A stretch of DNA of 64,000 nt from Glutamicibacter sp. JC586 (GCF_009805585.1 NZ_VHIN01000002.1:248001-312000); one strand, 5' to 3'; positions 19,801-28,738 are shown, numbered from the stretch's first letter. A program made the numbers and translations. The notes: generated by a model from the sequence alone, not told the origin.

Positions 19801-21486
19801 ATCTGGTCCGATGGTGGTGCGCATCGAGGTGACCAATTCTTCACGGATGGCATCCAGTGGCGGGTTGGTGACCTGTGCGAAGGACTGGGTGAAGTAGTCG
19901 AAGAGCAGGCGCTGGCGATCGGCCAGGGCGGCGATCGGCGTATCGGTTCCCATGGCGGCCAGCGGCTCGGCGCCGGTGGTGGCCATCGGCGCAAGCAAGA
20001 TGCGCAACTCTTCGGTGGTGTATCCGAAGGTGAGCTGGCGCAGCAGCACGGAGGCCGAGTTGTGGCGTACGTGTTCCAGATCTGGGAAGTCCTCGAGGGT
20101 CTTCATGTTCTGCGAAACCCATTCGCGCCATGGCTTAGCCGAAGCGACCTCGGCCTTGATTTCGGAGTCTTCCACGATGCGTCCGGCATTTAAGTCAACG
20201 GCGAACATCTTGCCCGGTGCCACACGTCCCTTGGAGACTATGTGCTCTTCTGCCACGTCGATCACGCCGACCTCACTGGCCAGTACTACCAGGTCGTCGT
20301 CGGTGACCCACCAGCGAGCTGGGCGCAGACCATTACGGTCCAGCACCGCGCCAGCCATCTGGCCATCGGTGAAGCACACTGCTGCCGGACCGTCCCATGG
20401 CTCGATCAGCATCGAGTGGTACTGGTAGAAGGCGCGCAGATCGGCGTCCATCTGGGTGTCGTTTTCCCACGGCTGCGGGATCATCATCATGATCGCTTCG
20501 GTGACGTTGCGCCCCGAAAGCATTAGCATTTCGGCGACCTCATCGAAGGAGGCGGAGTCCGAAGCACCTGGGGTGCAGATCGGGAACAACTCTTCCGGGA
20601 CCTCACCGAGCAGCGTGGAGTCCAATGTGGACTGGCGTGCGCGCATCCAGTTGCGGTTACCCTTGACCGTGTTAATCTCGCCGTTGTGCGCGATGGTGCG
20701 GAATGGCTGGGCCAGTGGCCACGAAGGGAAAGTGTTTGTGGAGAAGCGGGAGTGCACGATCGCGCAACGGCTGGCGAAGCCGGTGTCCGAGAGATCTGGG
20801 TAAAACGGTTCGAGCTGCGCGGTCGAGACCATGCCCTTGTATACGATGGACTGCGCGGAGAAGGACGCAAAGTAGATGCCCATTTTATTGTGTGCGCGTC
20901 GGCGAATACGCCATGCCGCGGCGTCCAGTTCGCGGCTACTCAAGGCCGGGGCACCGGCAGGACCGGAAACGAAGAACTGGGTAATGTACGGCATGACCTT
21001 GCGGGCCGAGGCACCGAGCACCGACGCGTCAACTGGAACTTCACGCCAGCCGAGCACCGAAAGGTTCTCTTCTAGCGCTAGGGCCTCAAGTTCAGCTTGA
21101 GCGAACTCGCGCTCTTTGGTTTCAGCGGGCAAAAAGCCCATACCCACGGCATATGCGCCGGCAGCAGGCAACGGGAAATTGGTTGCGCTACGCAGGAAAG
21201 CGTCTGGCATATGCAACAGGATTCCTGCACCGTCACCGGTGCCTTCGTCAGCGCCGATGGCGCCGCGGTGTTCTAGACGGCGTAGCGCAGTGAGTGCGTG
21301 CCCGACGATCTCGTGGCTAGAAACATTCTTCAGCGAGGCGATCATGGCCAGACCGCAGGCATCTTTTTCGCCAGCAGGATCATAGAGGCCCTGGGCGCTA
21401 GGCAGTGCTGAGAAGCGTGTATATGGCGAGAGGACTGCCTCGCCGGAGCCTGGCGAGGCGTTCAGTGGGACTCCGGTCATGCTCAT
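16867..21486 (-). CDS. gltB: Glutamate synthase large subunit
   Basis: The 1539-aa alpha subunit, which makes two glutamates from glutamine and 2-oxoglutarate. A 43-residue propeptide precedes the expected nucleophile Cys44 (KDACGLAMIAS) of the class II amidotransferase domain. A central domain, an FMN-binding TIM barrel (residues about 850-1220) and a 3Fe-4S site (CIMMRVCHLDTC) follow. The C-terminal beta-helix is rich in glycine repeats (GETGRNFGAGFSGGVAWV). The ATG follows AGAAAGG with a 7-base spacing. It pairs with gltD and carries GlnR-like sites upstream, so nitrogen control is likely. All key residues are present. Confidence 0.98.
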   Translation of the reverse strand: MSMTGVPLNASPGSGEAVLSPYTRFSALPSAQGLYDPAGEKDACGLAMIASLKNVSSHEIVGHALTALRRLEHRGAIGADEGTGDGAGILLHMPDAFLRSATNFPLPAAGAYAVGMGFLPAETKEREFAQAELEALALEENLSVLGWREVPVDASVLGASARKVMPYITQFFVSGPAGAPALSSRELDAAAWRIRRRAHNKMGIYFASFSAQSIVYKGMVSTAQLEPFYPDLSDTGFASRCAIVHSRFSTNTFPSWPLAQPFRTIAHNGEINTVKGNRNWMRARQSTLDSTLLGEVPEELFPICTPGASDSASFDEVAEMLMLSGRNVTEAIMMMIPQPWENDTQMDADLRAFYQYHSMLIEPWDGPAAVCFTDGQMAGAVLDRNGLRPARWWVTDDDLVVLASEVGVIDVAEEHIVSKGRVAPGKMFAVDLNAGRIVEDSEIKAEVASAKPWREWVSQNMKTLEDFPDLEHVRHNSASVLLRQLTFGYTTEELRILLAPMATTGAEPLAAMGTDTPIAALADRQRLLFDYFTQSFAQVTNPPLDAIREELVTSMRTTIGPDGNLLSLEKVPQSQIALDYPVLTNDQLAKIVNLRDDAGSKLSLKVRGLYRPAGGESELRARLQEICEKVSAAVNRGVRYIVLSDRDSSAAWAPIPSLLLTSAVHHHLLKSSNRTRASLIIESGDAREVHHIAVLIGYGAAAINPYLALESVEQMAEEGQLPGVDGATASTNLRKALGKGVLKIMSKMGISTVSSYCGAQTFEAVGLSQRVVDQYFTGTTTKLSGIELDVVAAEAAERHARAYPEIDGSSQGNELETGGEYQWRRSGPPHLFDPQTVFRLQHSTRTRRYDVFKEYTKAVDDQAAELKTLRGLLKFKTEGITPIDIDEVEPVSEIVKRFATGAMSYGSISAEAHETLAIAMNRLGGKSNTGEGGEDPERLLDPERRSAVKQIASGRFGVTSLYLSNADDIQIKMAQGAKPGEGGQLMSQKLYPWVAKTRHSTPGVGLISPPPHHDIYSIEDLAQLIHDAKCSNPSARVHVKLVSESGIGTVAAGVAKAKADVVLISGHDGGTGASPMNSLKHAGTPWELGLAEAQQTLILNGLRDRVTVQVDGQLKTGRDVLIGALLGAEEFGFATAPLVVSGCIMMRVCHLDTCPVGVATQNPVLRERFSGKAEFVVNFFEFIAQEVRELLASLGARTLDEVIGRVELLETDAEQIGAHRKVTGLALQAITHEPAVEVAARRRRIFQDHGLDAHLDQRLLAAAAPALADRIPVTIDADIVNTDRSVGTLLGHHVTKTFALETLDENTITVNLAGRAGQSLGAFLPAGITLSLDGDANDYVGKGLSGGKIVIHPPKTTTSNPEQQVIAGNVVGYGATSGSMFINGMVGERFAVRNSGASIVTEGIGEHGCEYMTGGEVLILGETGRNFGAGFSGGVAWVVDFDTDKINPLAASQGDLLINPVSDAEAQRIHELLTEHIAQTASPLAQRLVLNWEETRTRITSITPRDFAAVQQVRSEAEANGQNPDSPQVWNKILEVTRG

Positions 21487-21766
21487 GAGCGTGCCTTTCT
21501 GTGGTTCATGCAGGACGGGCGCGCCGAACCCTTTGCTCGTGAGGATTATTCCTTAAAAGGGCGACCGGCCGCCTTGATGTTTCGTCAACCTGAAACTACC
21601 TACGTGTCTCGGGCGGGGTATGCCTGCGCGTCGAAGTTTCAGAGAGGAACATTTCCCACCTCATTGTGGTGCTGCATCGCAGGTCCGCTCCAGGGGGTTG
21701 AGGGTCCTTCTACGATGCCAACATCACACGTTACGCAATTTTTGTTTCTCAAGAGCGACCGTTTAT

Positions 21767-21782
21767 GTTTCGAAAATGTTAA
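21767..21782 (-). promoter_or_regulatory. Second GlnR-like half-consensus site upstream of gltB
   Basis: On the minus strand TTAAC-ATTTTC-GAAAC. It differs from the actinobacterial GnnAC-n6-GnAAC pattern at only the first base. It lies within the 17-base repeat TATGTTTCGAAAATGTT, which recurs almost unchanged 110 bases away. Confidence 0.4.
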
Positions 21783-21831
21783 ACACTGGGGTCCACGCCA
21801 CACTGAGGGCAAGCCCAGAAGTTTCGCTGGG

Positions 21832-21837
21832 AGCCTA
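21832..21837 (-). promoter_or_regulatory. Candidate gltB -10 box
   Basis: TAGGCT on the minus strand, with no good -35 element at the usual spacing, as expected for an activator-dependent promoter. It would give a leader of about 340 nt. The GlnR-like site at 21877-21892 would be centred near -60. Confidence 0.4.
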
Positions 21838-21876
21838 AAACCCGTTGTTGTCTACTAATTTTCGGGTGTGAGCTAT

Positions 21877-21892
21877 GTTTCAAACATGTTGC
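21877..21892 (-). promoter_or_regulatory. Candidate GlnR operator upstream of gltB
   Basis: On the minus strand GCAAC-ATGTTT-GAAAC, an exact match to the GnnAC-n6-GnAAC pattern described for GlnR, the nitrogen regulator of Actinobacteria. It overlaps a 13-base palindrome, ATGTTTCAAACAT. GlnR control of glutamate synthase is known in the phylum; binding here is inferred. Confidence 0.5.
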
Positions 21893-22013
21893 CGGCGCTT
21901 TTCGCTACCATCTAAAAATTGGGCCTCAATTTTTTGCCAGATTTCGCCATACTTCACTTGTAGCGCGTCATGAAACCGCTGATCGAAGTTTGGCGTCGGT
22001 AAACGGTATGGCT

Positions 22014-22045
22014 GTGGCCGGCAAGTCAGGTTGCTTGCCGGCCAC
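22014..22045 (-). terminator. Hairpin downstream of lgt
   Basis: A perfect 12-bp stem (GTGGCCGGCAAG and its complement) with an 8-base loop, 38 bases past the lgt stop. No U-run follows, so termination efficiency is uncertain. It marks the end of the trp-lgt transcription unit. Confidence 0.65.
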
Positions 22046-22083
22046 GTGATGGTGCCAAGAGTTCGAACATCGCAGCACTCGGG

Positions 22084-23082
22084 CTACTTCAGTTCTTCGC
22101 CTCCATGTTTCTGTTCAGCCTGTGCCGCTTCCCCTGTCTGATCGGCTGTGCCGTGATCTGCCGGGCTTAGTTCTTCTGCCTGTGGCTTCCGGCCCGGAAG
22201 GAAGAACGTATCAACTTGCTGTGGCCGGAATTTTTTGAGCACGAGTGCCAGCGCGATCGCCCCGGCGATCACGAGTCCAATGGCGAGCCACTGATGAACA
22301 CGAAGACCCAGTGGTCCGATGTGGATGATTTCAGCCGGATCCAGTCGCAAGGACTCGGTGAAGGTTCGACCGATGCCGTACCAAATCATGTAGCAGCAGA
22401 ACAGCGCCCCGCGACGAAGCTTAAACTTGCGATCGAGCGCGATCAGGACCAACGCGCCCAGCACGTTCCACAGTGACTCGTACAAGAAGGTCGGATGAAA
22501 GAGCGTGTCGGCAGGAAGCCCCGCGGGGAAGTTGTAGCTGTTCGGGTCGATCTCAAGCCCCCAGGGCAAGGTGGTTGGTGAACCAAAAAGTTCCTGGTTA
22601 AACCAGTTACCCCAACGCCCAATGCCCTGAGCAATCAGCAACCCCGGCACAGCCGCGTCAGCAAATGCTGACAGGCGCACACCGGTGCGACGACAGCCAA
22701 TCCAGGCCCCGAGGGCGCCCAGAGACACCGCGCCCATGATGCCCAGACCGCCGAGCCACAACTGTGGAATTTCGGCCCAGTGTGCTGACTGACCGCCCAA
22801 CCCAAAGTAGTACATCGGGTCGGTAATCAACACATGGTAGAGACGGCCACCGATAATGCCGAAGGGGATCGCCCAAATGGCAATGTCCCAGAGCATGTCC
22901 GAGTTACCGCCGCGGGCCTGCATGCGCTTATTGGTCAACCACAGGGCAATAAGAATGCCCAGCAGAATGCACAGCGCGTAGGCGTGAATGGTCAGCGGGC
23001 CGATGCTAAACTTCGAAAATTCCGCCGGTGGCGACGGAATGGAGGCTGGCACTGCAAGTGCCAGCTGCGTTGCTAATGACAT
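22084..23082 (-). CDS. lgt: Prolipoprotein diacylglyceryl transferase
   Basis: Membrane enzyme that moves diacylglycerol from phosphatidylglycerol to the lipobox cysteine of prelipoproteins, 332 aa. It has about seven transmembrane helices and the family signature GRWGNWFNQELFG (near residue 155), together with the N-terminal HAYALCILLGILIALW segment. The C-terminal 40 residues are hydrophilic and acidic, an extension frequent in Actinobacteria. Its ATG shares one base with the trpA stop (TAATG), so it is coupled to the trp genes, as in mycobacteria. Its substrates in this window include the lipoprotein at 30.4 kb and perhaps the Rieske protein at 59.8 kb. Confidence 0.96.
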   Translation of the reverse strand: MSLATQLALAVPASIPSPPAEFSKFSIGPLTIHAYALCILLGILIALWLTNKRMQARGGNSDMLWDIAIWAIPFGIIGGRLYHVLITDPMYYFGLGGQSAHWAEIPQLWLGGLGIMGAVSLGALGAWIGCRRTGVRLSAFADAAVPGLLIAQGIGRWGNWFNQELFGSPTTLPWGLEIDPNSYNFPAGLPADTLFHPTFLYESLWNVLGALVLIALDRKFKLRRGALFCCYMIWYGIGRTFTESLRLDPAEIIHIGPLGLRVHQWLAIGLVIAGAIALALVLKKFRPQQVDTFFLPGRKPQAEELSPADHGTADQTGEAAQAEQKHGGEELK

Positions 23083-23864
23083 TAGGCCCGTCCGCTAAGT
23101 TGTGCGGCGAGTTCTGCCACGGCCGGTACTCCCCCGTCGCGTAGGGCAGCAACCAAGGCGGTGCCAACAATCACGCCATCGGCGTAGGCTCCGATCTCTT
23201 CCACGTGCTCACGGCGCGAGACACCCAAACCAACGCAGGCATTTTCTGCTCCGGCCTTGTGGGCGGCGTCGACTACGGCTTGTGCCGCCGAGGACACCGA
23301 AGAACGAGCTCCGGTGACACCCATCAGCGAAACGCAGTACACGAAGCCGCTGGAGGCGTCCACGGTGCTGAGCACTCGGGCTTCAGATGAGGACGGCGCG
23401 ATCAAGAATACGCGTTCCAGATCGTACTTGGTGCTCGCTTCGATCCACTCGCCGGCTTCATCAGGCACAAGATCTGGGGTGATCAGCCCCGCTCCGCCGG
23501 CTTCGGCAAAGCGACGCGAGAACTCGTCCACGCCCATCCGCAGTACCGGGTTCCAGTAGGTCATAACCATCACGGCCACGTCGGTGCGTTGGGTAATTCC
23601 ACGCACGATGTCAAAAATCTGCGCAACCTTAAAGCCGTTGGCCAAGGAATGCACGGTGGCTTCCTGAATGACCTGACCATCCATCACCGGATCGGAGTAT
23701 GGAATTCCGATCTCGATAATGTCCACACCATTTTCCGCCAGCGCCACGGCTGCTTCAATGCTGGTCTGTACATCTGGGAAGCCGGCAGGCAGGTAGCCAA
23801 TTAGGGCTGGGCGGCCTTCTGCACGAGCAGCGGCGATCTTCTCGGCACTCATCACACGGGTCAT
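23082..23864 (-). CDS. trpA: Tryptophan synthase alpha subunit
   Basis: Cleaves indole-3-glycerol phosphate to indole and glyceraldehyde 3-phosphate, 260 aa. The catalytic glutamate and aspartate lie in DIIEIGIPYSDPVMDG (near residue 50), and the phosphate-binding segment GLGVSRREHVEEI is near residue 210. The middle motif FVYCVSLMGVTGAR is intact. Its ATG directly abuts the trpB stop with no gap, consistent with the two subunits being made together. It is followed by lgt in the same operon. Confidence 0.97.
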   Translation of the reverse strand: MTRVMSAEKIAAARAEGRPALIGYLPAGFPDVQTSIEAAVALAENGVDIIEIGIPYSDPVMDGQVIQEATVHSLANGFKVAQIFDIVRGITQRTDVAVMVMTYWNPVLRMGVDEFSRRFAEAGGAGLITPDLVPDEAGEWIEASTKYDLERVFLIAPSSSEARVLSTVDASSGFVYCVSLMGVTGARSSVSSAAQAVVDAAHKAGAENACVGLGVSRREHVEEIGAYADGVIVGTALVAALRDGGVPAVAELAAQLSGRA

Positions 23865-25196
23865 TTACTTCTCCTCGGAGTTCTGCGAGCCGGAGTTCTG
23901 CGAATTGGCCACGTTGATTTCAGCTTCAGCGTCTTTTTCGTCGATCATGTTGAACCAGGCGGCGGCGGTTCCCACGTCCTTATCCCCTCGGCCGGACAGG
24001 TTGGCGATGATGATGGTTTCCTCTGGGTTCACCCCTTCGGCGACCTTGCGCTGGGCCACACGGATGGTGCCTGCCAGGGCGTGGGCGGACTCGATCGCCG
24101 GCAAAATGCCTTCGGTGCGGCACAGCGCCTTAAAGGCATCCATCGCTTCGGTATCGGTTACCGGCTCGTAGCTCACGCGACCGATGTCCGAAAGATAAGC
24201 GTGCTCCGGGCCCACACCTGGGTAGTCCAGGCCAGCGGAGATGGAGTGCGATTCGACGGTCTGGCCGTCTTCGTCCTGCATCAGGTAGGACTTTGCCCCA
24301 TGCAGTACCCCGGGACGACCCAGCGTGATGGTGGCCGCGTGGCGGTCGGTATCAACACCGTCACCACCGGCCTCAAAGCCGTAAATTTCGACCGAAGGGT
24401 CATCAAGGAAACCATGGAAGATGCCGATCGCGTTCGATCCGCCGCCAATACAGGCGGTCACCGCATCGGGCAGGCGACCGGTCTGCGCGAGAATCTGTTC
24501 GCGGGCCTCGTCGCCGATCACCTCGTGGAAGTAACGAACCATGGCAGGGAACGGTGCGCCACCGGCGGCGGTTCCCAGCAGGTAGTGGGTGTTTTCAACG
24601 TTGGCGACCCAGTCGCGCAACGCCTCGTTAATCGCATCCTTCAGCGTCTGCGAGCCGACGGTTACCGGGATCACGGTGGCACCCAAGAGACGCATTCGCG
24701 CCACGTTCAGTGCCTGGCGACGGGTGTCTTCTGCACCCATGTACACCACGCACTCTAGGCCCATCAATGCGGCTGCAGTGGCCGAGGCAACACCGTGCTG
24801 CCCTGCGCCGGTTTCGGCGATGATACGCGTCTTGCCCATGCGCTTGGCCAACAAAGCCTGACCGAGCACGTTGTTGATCTTGTGGCTGCCGGTGTGGTTC
24901 AGGTCTTCACGCTTGAGGAAGATCCGTACCCCGCCGCAGTACTCCTGCGAGAAACGCTTAGCTTCGGTGAGCAGCGATGGTCGACCGGAGTAATTCTTGT
25001 TGAGGTCTTTGACCTCGGCGATGAATTCTGGGTCGTTCTTGGCGGCTTCAAAGGTCTCGTTCAACTCGTCCATGGCGGCCATCAACGATTCAGGCATCCA
25101 TCGTCCACCATAAGCTCCAAAGTAAGGGCCACTGGCGTGCCTGAGCGACTGTGCATCGATTGACTGGCTTAGCTCGGAATTCTCCGGGGTGCTCAT
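23865..25196 (-). CDS. trpB: Tryptophan synthase beta subunit
   Basis: PLP enzyme joining indole and serine to give tryptophan, 443 aa. The PLP lysine sits in [17 protein letters not shown] (near residue 105), and the phosphate-binding glycine loop is [12 protein letters not shown]. The N-terminus has the typical [16 protein letters not shown]-terminal tail of about 25 acidic and Asn/Ser-rich residues ([12 protein letters not shown]) extends past the usual end and looks unstructured. An AGAGGG ribosome-binding site precedes the ATG. A 108-base gap with a hairpin separates it from trpC. Confidence 0.97.
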   Translation of the reverse strand: MSTPENSELSQSIDAQSLRHASGPYFGAYGGRWMPESLMAAMDELNETFEAAKNDPEFIAEVKDLNKNYSGRPSLLTEAKRFSQEYCGGVRIFLKREDLNHTGSHKINNVLGQALLAKRMGKTRIIAETGAGQHGVASATAAALMGLECVVYMGAEDTRRQALNVARMRLLGATVIPVTVGSQTLKDAINEALRDWVANVENTHYLLGTAAGGAPFPAMVRYFHEVIGDEAREQILAQTGRLPDAVTACIGGGSNAIGIFHGFLDDPSVEIYGFEAGGDGVDTDRHAATITLGRPGVLHGAKSYLMQDEDGQTVESHSISAGLDYPGVGPEHAYLSDIGRVSYEPVTDTEAMDAFKALCRTEGILPAIESAHALAGTIRVAQRKVAEGVNPEETIIIANLSGRGDKDVGTAAAWFNMIDEKDAEAEINVANSQNSGSQNSEEK

Positions 25197-25240
25197 CGAT
25201 TCCCTCTTTTCTTGAACGAAACTTGATTCGTGGTATGTTT

Positions 25241-25271
25241 CGTGCCCCGCCGGAAGATCCAGCGGGGCACG
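25241..25271 (-). other. Intercistronic hairpin between trpC and trpB
   Basis: A 10-bp G+C-rich stem (CGTGCCCCGC and its complement) with an 11-base loop and no following U-run. It may stabilise or process the trpC-trpB message rather than terminate it. Confidence 0.5.
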
Positions 25272-25304
25272 AGAAAGTTAGTGCTGGTTGCCCCCGCGCT
25301 GTGC

Positions 25305-26129
25305 TTAGCGTTGCGGTTTGGCTTGGGTTCCAGCGGTGATGAATTCGGCGACGGTGGCTCGCGGGTCCGCGTGTTTCACCAGCGCTTCACCCACCAAGAT
25401 CGCATCGGCGCCAGCGCCGGCATACTGCCTTACCTGATCGGCTGATTCAACTCCGGATTCTGCCACAATCACTGCCTCGGCAGGGATCAAGGGAGCAAGT
25501 TTGCCAAAGGTCGCTGGGTCGACGTCGAGCGTCTTCAAATTACGCACGTTCACGCCGATGATTTTTGCGCCGACCTTCAGTGCCCGTGCAATTTCCTCTT
25601 CGGTGTGCGTCTCCACCAAAGCGTTCATGCCCAACTGATGTGTCAGGTCCAAAAACTCGGCCAGTTGCCGATCATCGAGGGCCGCCACGATGAGCAAGAT
25701 CAGGTCCGCACCGTGGGCGCGGGCCTCGTAGATCTGGTACTCATCGACGGTGAAGTCTTTACGCAGTACCGGGATCTGCACCTTAGCGCGCACCGCGTCC
25801 AAATCAGCGAGTGACCCGCCAAATCGTCGCGCTTCGGTCAGCACCGAAATGACCGAGGCGCCTCCGGCTTCATATTCCGCTGCGAGCACTGCAGGCTCGG
25901 CGATATCAGCCAAGGCACCTTTGGACGGCGACTTGCGCTTCACTTCGGAAATAACCCGCAGGGTGGTGTCTCGCGAGCTGGGCTGCGCCGAACCGCCTAG
26001 TGCTGCAAAGGCGTCCACTGCCGGGGCAGCCTGCGCAGCGGCAGTTTTGACCGAGGCTAGATCGGTGATTGCGCGACGGGCGCCCAGGTCTTCCCGGACG
26101 CCCGCGATGATGTCATCAAGAACGCTCAA
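25305..26129 (-). CDS. trpC: Indole-3-glycerol phosphate synthase
   Basis: Converts carboxyphenylaminodeoxyribulose phosphate to indole-3-glycerol phosphate, 274 aa. The first catalytic lysine is in [11 protein letters not shown] (near residue 60), with [20 protein letters not shown] in the middle and [12 protein letters not shown] near the end. The open frame extends to an ATG at 26168, but that overlaps the upstream gene. The family begins at [14 protein letters not shown], so TTG 26129, one base after the preceding stop, was chosen, implying coupled translation. No trpD or trpF is adjacent; they must be elsewhere. Confidence 0.94.
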   Translation of the reverse strand: MSVLDDIIAGVREDLGARRAITDLASVKTAAAQAAPAVDAFAALGGSAQPSSRDTTLRVISEVKRKSPSKGALADIAEPAVLAAEYEAGGASVISVLTEARRFGGSLADLDAVRAKVQIPVLRKDFTVDEYQIYEARAHGADLILLIVAALDDRQLAEFLDLTHQLGMNALVETHTEEEIARALKVGAKIIGVNVRNLKTLDVDPATFGKLAPLIPAEAVIVAESGVESADQVRQYAGAGADAILVGEALVKHADPRATVAEFITAGTQAKPQR

Positions 26130-26130
26130 T

Positions 26131-26379
26131 TTAGTGTGCTGCTCCGCTACGGGCGCCACCAACACCAAAACCAGCTGCCTTCAAGATGGCGCCAGCGATC
26201 AGGCCCAAGATGACAATGCCGCAGCCGACCCAGACAATTGGCCATGCTAGGTAAGCGAAAGCAATGCCGCCTACAACGAAACCTACGGTCATGATCAGCA
26301 CGCAGCTCCACGCTGCAATGGAGTTACCGTGGCCAATCTCTTCGGTGTATACCGGATCGATCTCGGTGTTCTGCGACAT
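26131..26379 (-). CDS. Small HGN-motif membrane protein of the trp operon (Rv1610-like)
   Basis: An 82-aa membrane protein with two helices (residues about 22-45 and 48-70) and the motif [10 protein letters not shown] just before the first helix. Small proteins with an HGxxxAAW motif occur at this position, between trpE and trpC, in many Actinobacteria; Rv1610 in Mycobacterium tuberculosis is the positional equivalent. ATG 26379 is preceded by AGGAG. It is tightly coupled to trpC. Function unknown; a role in tryptophan uptake or enzyme tethering would be speculation. Confidence 0.8.
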   Translation of the reverse strand: MSQNTEIDPVYTEEIGHGNSIAAWSCVLIMTVGFVVGGIAFAYLAWPIVWVGCGIVILGLIAGAILKAAGFGVGGARSGAAH

Positions 26380-26449
26380 GTCTCGCGTTCTCCTCATGTT
26401 TGTTACTGCGTCGTTGATGGGCCATTAAGCCCGCGACGTATCTCTTCAA

Positions 26450-26478
26450 AAACTATTCTGCCATCTGTGCCCGGTCAC
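26450..26478 (-). promoter_or_regulatory. Possible internal trp promoter
   Basis: On the minus strand GTGACC and TAGTTT are separated by 17 bases in the 154-base gap before the small membrane gene. It could supply trpCBA transcription independently of trpE. Confidence 0.4.
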
Positions 26479-26533
26479 ATCCTATTTACCCGGGCTTTCG
26501 TTTCGCTTCGGTGGCGCGAATCACCGCCGAAAA

Positions 26534-27127
26534 TTACGAACGCGGCTCAGATGTTGGGTCTTCGCCGGCCGAAAGCTGCTCCCAGCTAGCGATGTTGCGC
26601 GAAGAATCGTCGTTGGCCACCGGCGCCTTTTTTGCGGCCTGACGATCGTACTTACTCGCTTTAGTGGGCCAGCGCGAGGCGAAGACGAAGATCAGCACCG
26701 CTTGCAGGGCGATGATCGCGCCGCCTACGATCGCTACCGCCGGCCACGCAGTCACCGAGTAGTCGCCGGCATTTTGGGCTAATCCCGTGGCCTCTGACAC
26801 CGCTGTTGCCGCCACAGACTGCGGGTCAGCCAACGCGCCTACCCCGGCAGCGATCGACGCGGCCCCAGCCAATAGGCTGAGCCCGCCAATAATGTAGCGC
26901 GAAACTTTACCGGCAATCAGTAGTGCCAAGGATCCGGCCAACACCACCACTGCGACCGCGGTAACCGAAGCTGCTGCGTCGGCCCCGTCGATCACTACTT
27001 GCGGGATTTGTACCGAGGTCGCTTTCACGTCCACGGTGATCCAAGTGCGTGTGGCCGACCAGAAGCCGAGCAACGCGCCAAGGACACCGAGCAGGGCAAG
27101 ATAGCGGGCGCTGGTTAGTTTTTTCAC
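26534..27127 (-). CDS. Trp biosynthesis-associated membrane protein
   Basis: A 197-aa protein of the actinobacterial Trp-operon membrane family (TIGR02234 type). It has four predicted helices: residues about 10-28, 50-70, 76-95 and 130-152. It starts MKKLTSARYLALLGVLGALL and has the family WITVDV segment after the first helix. The C-terminus is charged and cytoplasmic. Its ATG overlaps the trpE stop by four bases. The function is unknown; conservation next to trpE suggests a link to tryptophan metabolism or transport. Confidence 0.88.
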   Translation of the reverse strand: MKKLTSARYLALLGVLGALLGFWSATRTWITVDVKATSVQIPQVVIDGADAAASVTAVAVVVLAGSLALLIAGKVSRYIIGGLSLLAGAASIAAGVGALADPQSVAATAVSEATGLAQNAGDYSVTAWPAVAIVGGAIIALQAVLIFVFASRWPTKASKYDRQAAKKAPVANDDSSRNIASWEQLSAGEDPTSEPRS

Positions 27128-28695
27128 TTGCTTTCACCTAGTTCGGTGTTGATGGTGTGCGCATCATGCATCGACTGGGCAGCCCAGACGGCGCGCAATG
27201 GTGCGGCGGCTTTGTTGACGGTTTCCAGTGCTTCGTCTTCAAACTTTGAGTCGTTCACGATGCCGCCACCGGCCTGAACGTAGGCTCGTCCGCCTTTGAG
27301 CAAGGCCGATCGAATAGCGATGGCCATATCCATATCGCCGGCAAAGTCGAGGTAGCCAACGACGCCACCATAAATGCCGCGTCGGTATGGCTCGTACTCA
27401 TCAAGTAATTGCAACGCACGGGGCTTGGGCGCTCCGGAAAGGGTTCCTGCCGGGAAGGTGGCCGCCAGCACGTCATAGGCGTCGATGTCCGCACGGGTTT
27501 TGCCTACCACGTTGGAGACGAGATGCATGATGTGGCTGAAGCGTTCAACCTCCATAAACTGGGTGACCTCTACGGTACCGGCCTGGCAGACCCGGGACAG
27601 ATCATTGCGTGAAAGATCGACCAACATCAGATGCTCGGCGCGTTCCTTCTCATCGTTGATCAGCGACTTCTCAAAAAGCTGGTCATCTTCGTAGTTGGCA
27701 CCGCGCGGACGAGAGCCGGCAATCGGGTGGGTGACGACATGCGAATCGTTGACCGTCACCAATGCTTCTGGAGAGGACCCAACAATCTCGAACGCTTCGC
27801 CGTCTTCGTTCTCAAAGTTGAACAGGTACATATACGGGCTGGGGTTGGTCGCCCGCAGCACCCGGTAGACGTCTAACGCTGAGGCCTGAGTTTCTAGCTC
27901 AAAACGTCGTGAAACCACGATCTGGAAAACTTCACCGTCGACGATCGCGGTTTTGGATTTGGCCAGGGCATCCAGGTATTCGTTTTCGGCCCACGAATGA
28001 GTAACCGCATCCATCAGTGTCTCGCGGGCAACATCGGTACCAGAGAGTACCGAGGCGGTAGCTTCCACCGGCTGCCCGAGCTGGTCGAGCATCGCCTGCA
28101 GGCGGGCTACCGCTGAGTCGTAGGCCTGGTCAACGTTGTTGTCGCTTCCATCAAAGTTGATGGCGTTGGCAATCAACGTCACCGTGCCCTCAGCCGAATC
28201 AAGCGCCGCCATATCAGCCACAAGGTTCATGCTCAGTTCAGGCAGCTTCAGGTCATCAACGGGAGGCGCAGGCAGCTTCTCCCAGTGTCGCACGCAGTCC
28301 CAACCAACAAAGCCGACCATGCCACCGGTCAGCGGAGGCATACCCGCAACGGGTTCAGTCTTCAGCGCACGCACGGTATCGCGCAAAACTTCAACGCCGA
28401 TGCCACCGTTGGGCAGACCCTCGGGGGCATGGCCCTGCCAGTAGGCTTCTCCCCCGCGGGTGCTCAGGGTTGCCGGCGAATTCACGCCGATGAACGAGTA
28501 GCGGCTCCACACCCCGCCCGGGGCTGCGGATTCCATCAAGAAGGTGCCAGGTCGGCCCTGAGCGAGAGTGCGGTAGAGGCCAATAGGGGTCAACGAGTCA
28601 GCCAGCACCGTGATCGTTACGGGAATAACGCGTCGGTCGATAGCCATCGTGCGGAATTGTTCGCGCGAAAGGGAAATTTTGCCCAAAGTTTTCAT
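27124..28695 (-). CDS. trpE: Anthranilate synthase component I
   Basis: Makes anthranilate from chorismate with ammonia from the glutaminase partner, 523 aa. It contains an N-terminal feedback region (FLMESAAPGGVWSRYSFIG, near residue 50, the Trp-binding site). The chorismate-binding domain shows PSPYMYLF, HPIAGSRPRG, LVDLSRNDLSRV, FPAGTLSGAPKPRA and YVQAGGGIV. A downstream start at Met18 is possible. The glutaminase trpG is not in this window. The gene lies 43 bases after hisI, so it is probably read from the hisI promoter. Confidence 0.97.
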   Translation of the reverse strand: MKTLGKISLSREQFRTMAIDRRVIPVTITVLADSLTPIGLYRTLAQGRPGTFLMESAAPGGVWSRYSFIGVNSPATLSTRGGEAYWQGHAPEGLPNGGIGVEVLRDTVRALKTEPVAGMPPLTGGMVGFVGWDCVRHWEKLPAPPVDDLKLPELSMNLVADMAALDSAEGTVTLIANAINFDGSDNNVDQAYDSAVARLQAMLDQLGQPVEATASVLSGTDVARETLMDAVTHSWAENEYLDALAKSKTAIVDGEVFQIVVSRRFELETQASALDVYRVLRATNPSPYMYLFNFENEDGEAFEIVGSSPEALVTVNDSHVVTHPIAGSRPRGANYEDDQLFEKSLINDEKERAEHLMLVDLSRNDLSRVCQAGTVEVTQFMEVERFSHIMHLVSNVVGKTRADIDAYDVLAATFPAGTLSGAPKPRALQLLDEYEPYRRGIYGGVVGYLDFAGDMDMAIAIRSALLKGGRAYVQAGGGIVNDSKFEDEALETVNKAAAPLRAVWAAQSMHDAHTINTELGESK

Positions 28696-28738
28696 CAGTG
28701 TTCTTCTTCTACGTATTTAGCCGGCCGGTGCGGTGTTT

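Larger units (their letters stand above)
21487..22013. other. Long non-coding leader region of gltB
   Basis: About 530 bases between gltB and the lgt hairpin, with no convincing gene on either strand. It contains the GlnR-like sites, the candidate -10 box and a small A+T-rich inverted repeat (AAAAATTG / CAATTTTT, 21914-21934) with T-runs on both strands. The predicted untranslated leader is unusually long, so other RNA-level control is possible. Confidence 0.5.

Noticed and set aside
21914-21934. A+T-rich inverted repeat considered as a terminator
   Set aside because: The stem is short and weak, and the stronger hairpin at 22014-22045 better marks the end of the lgt unit. It was mentioned only in the region description.
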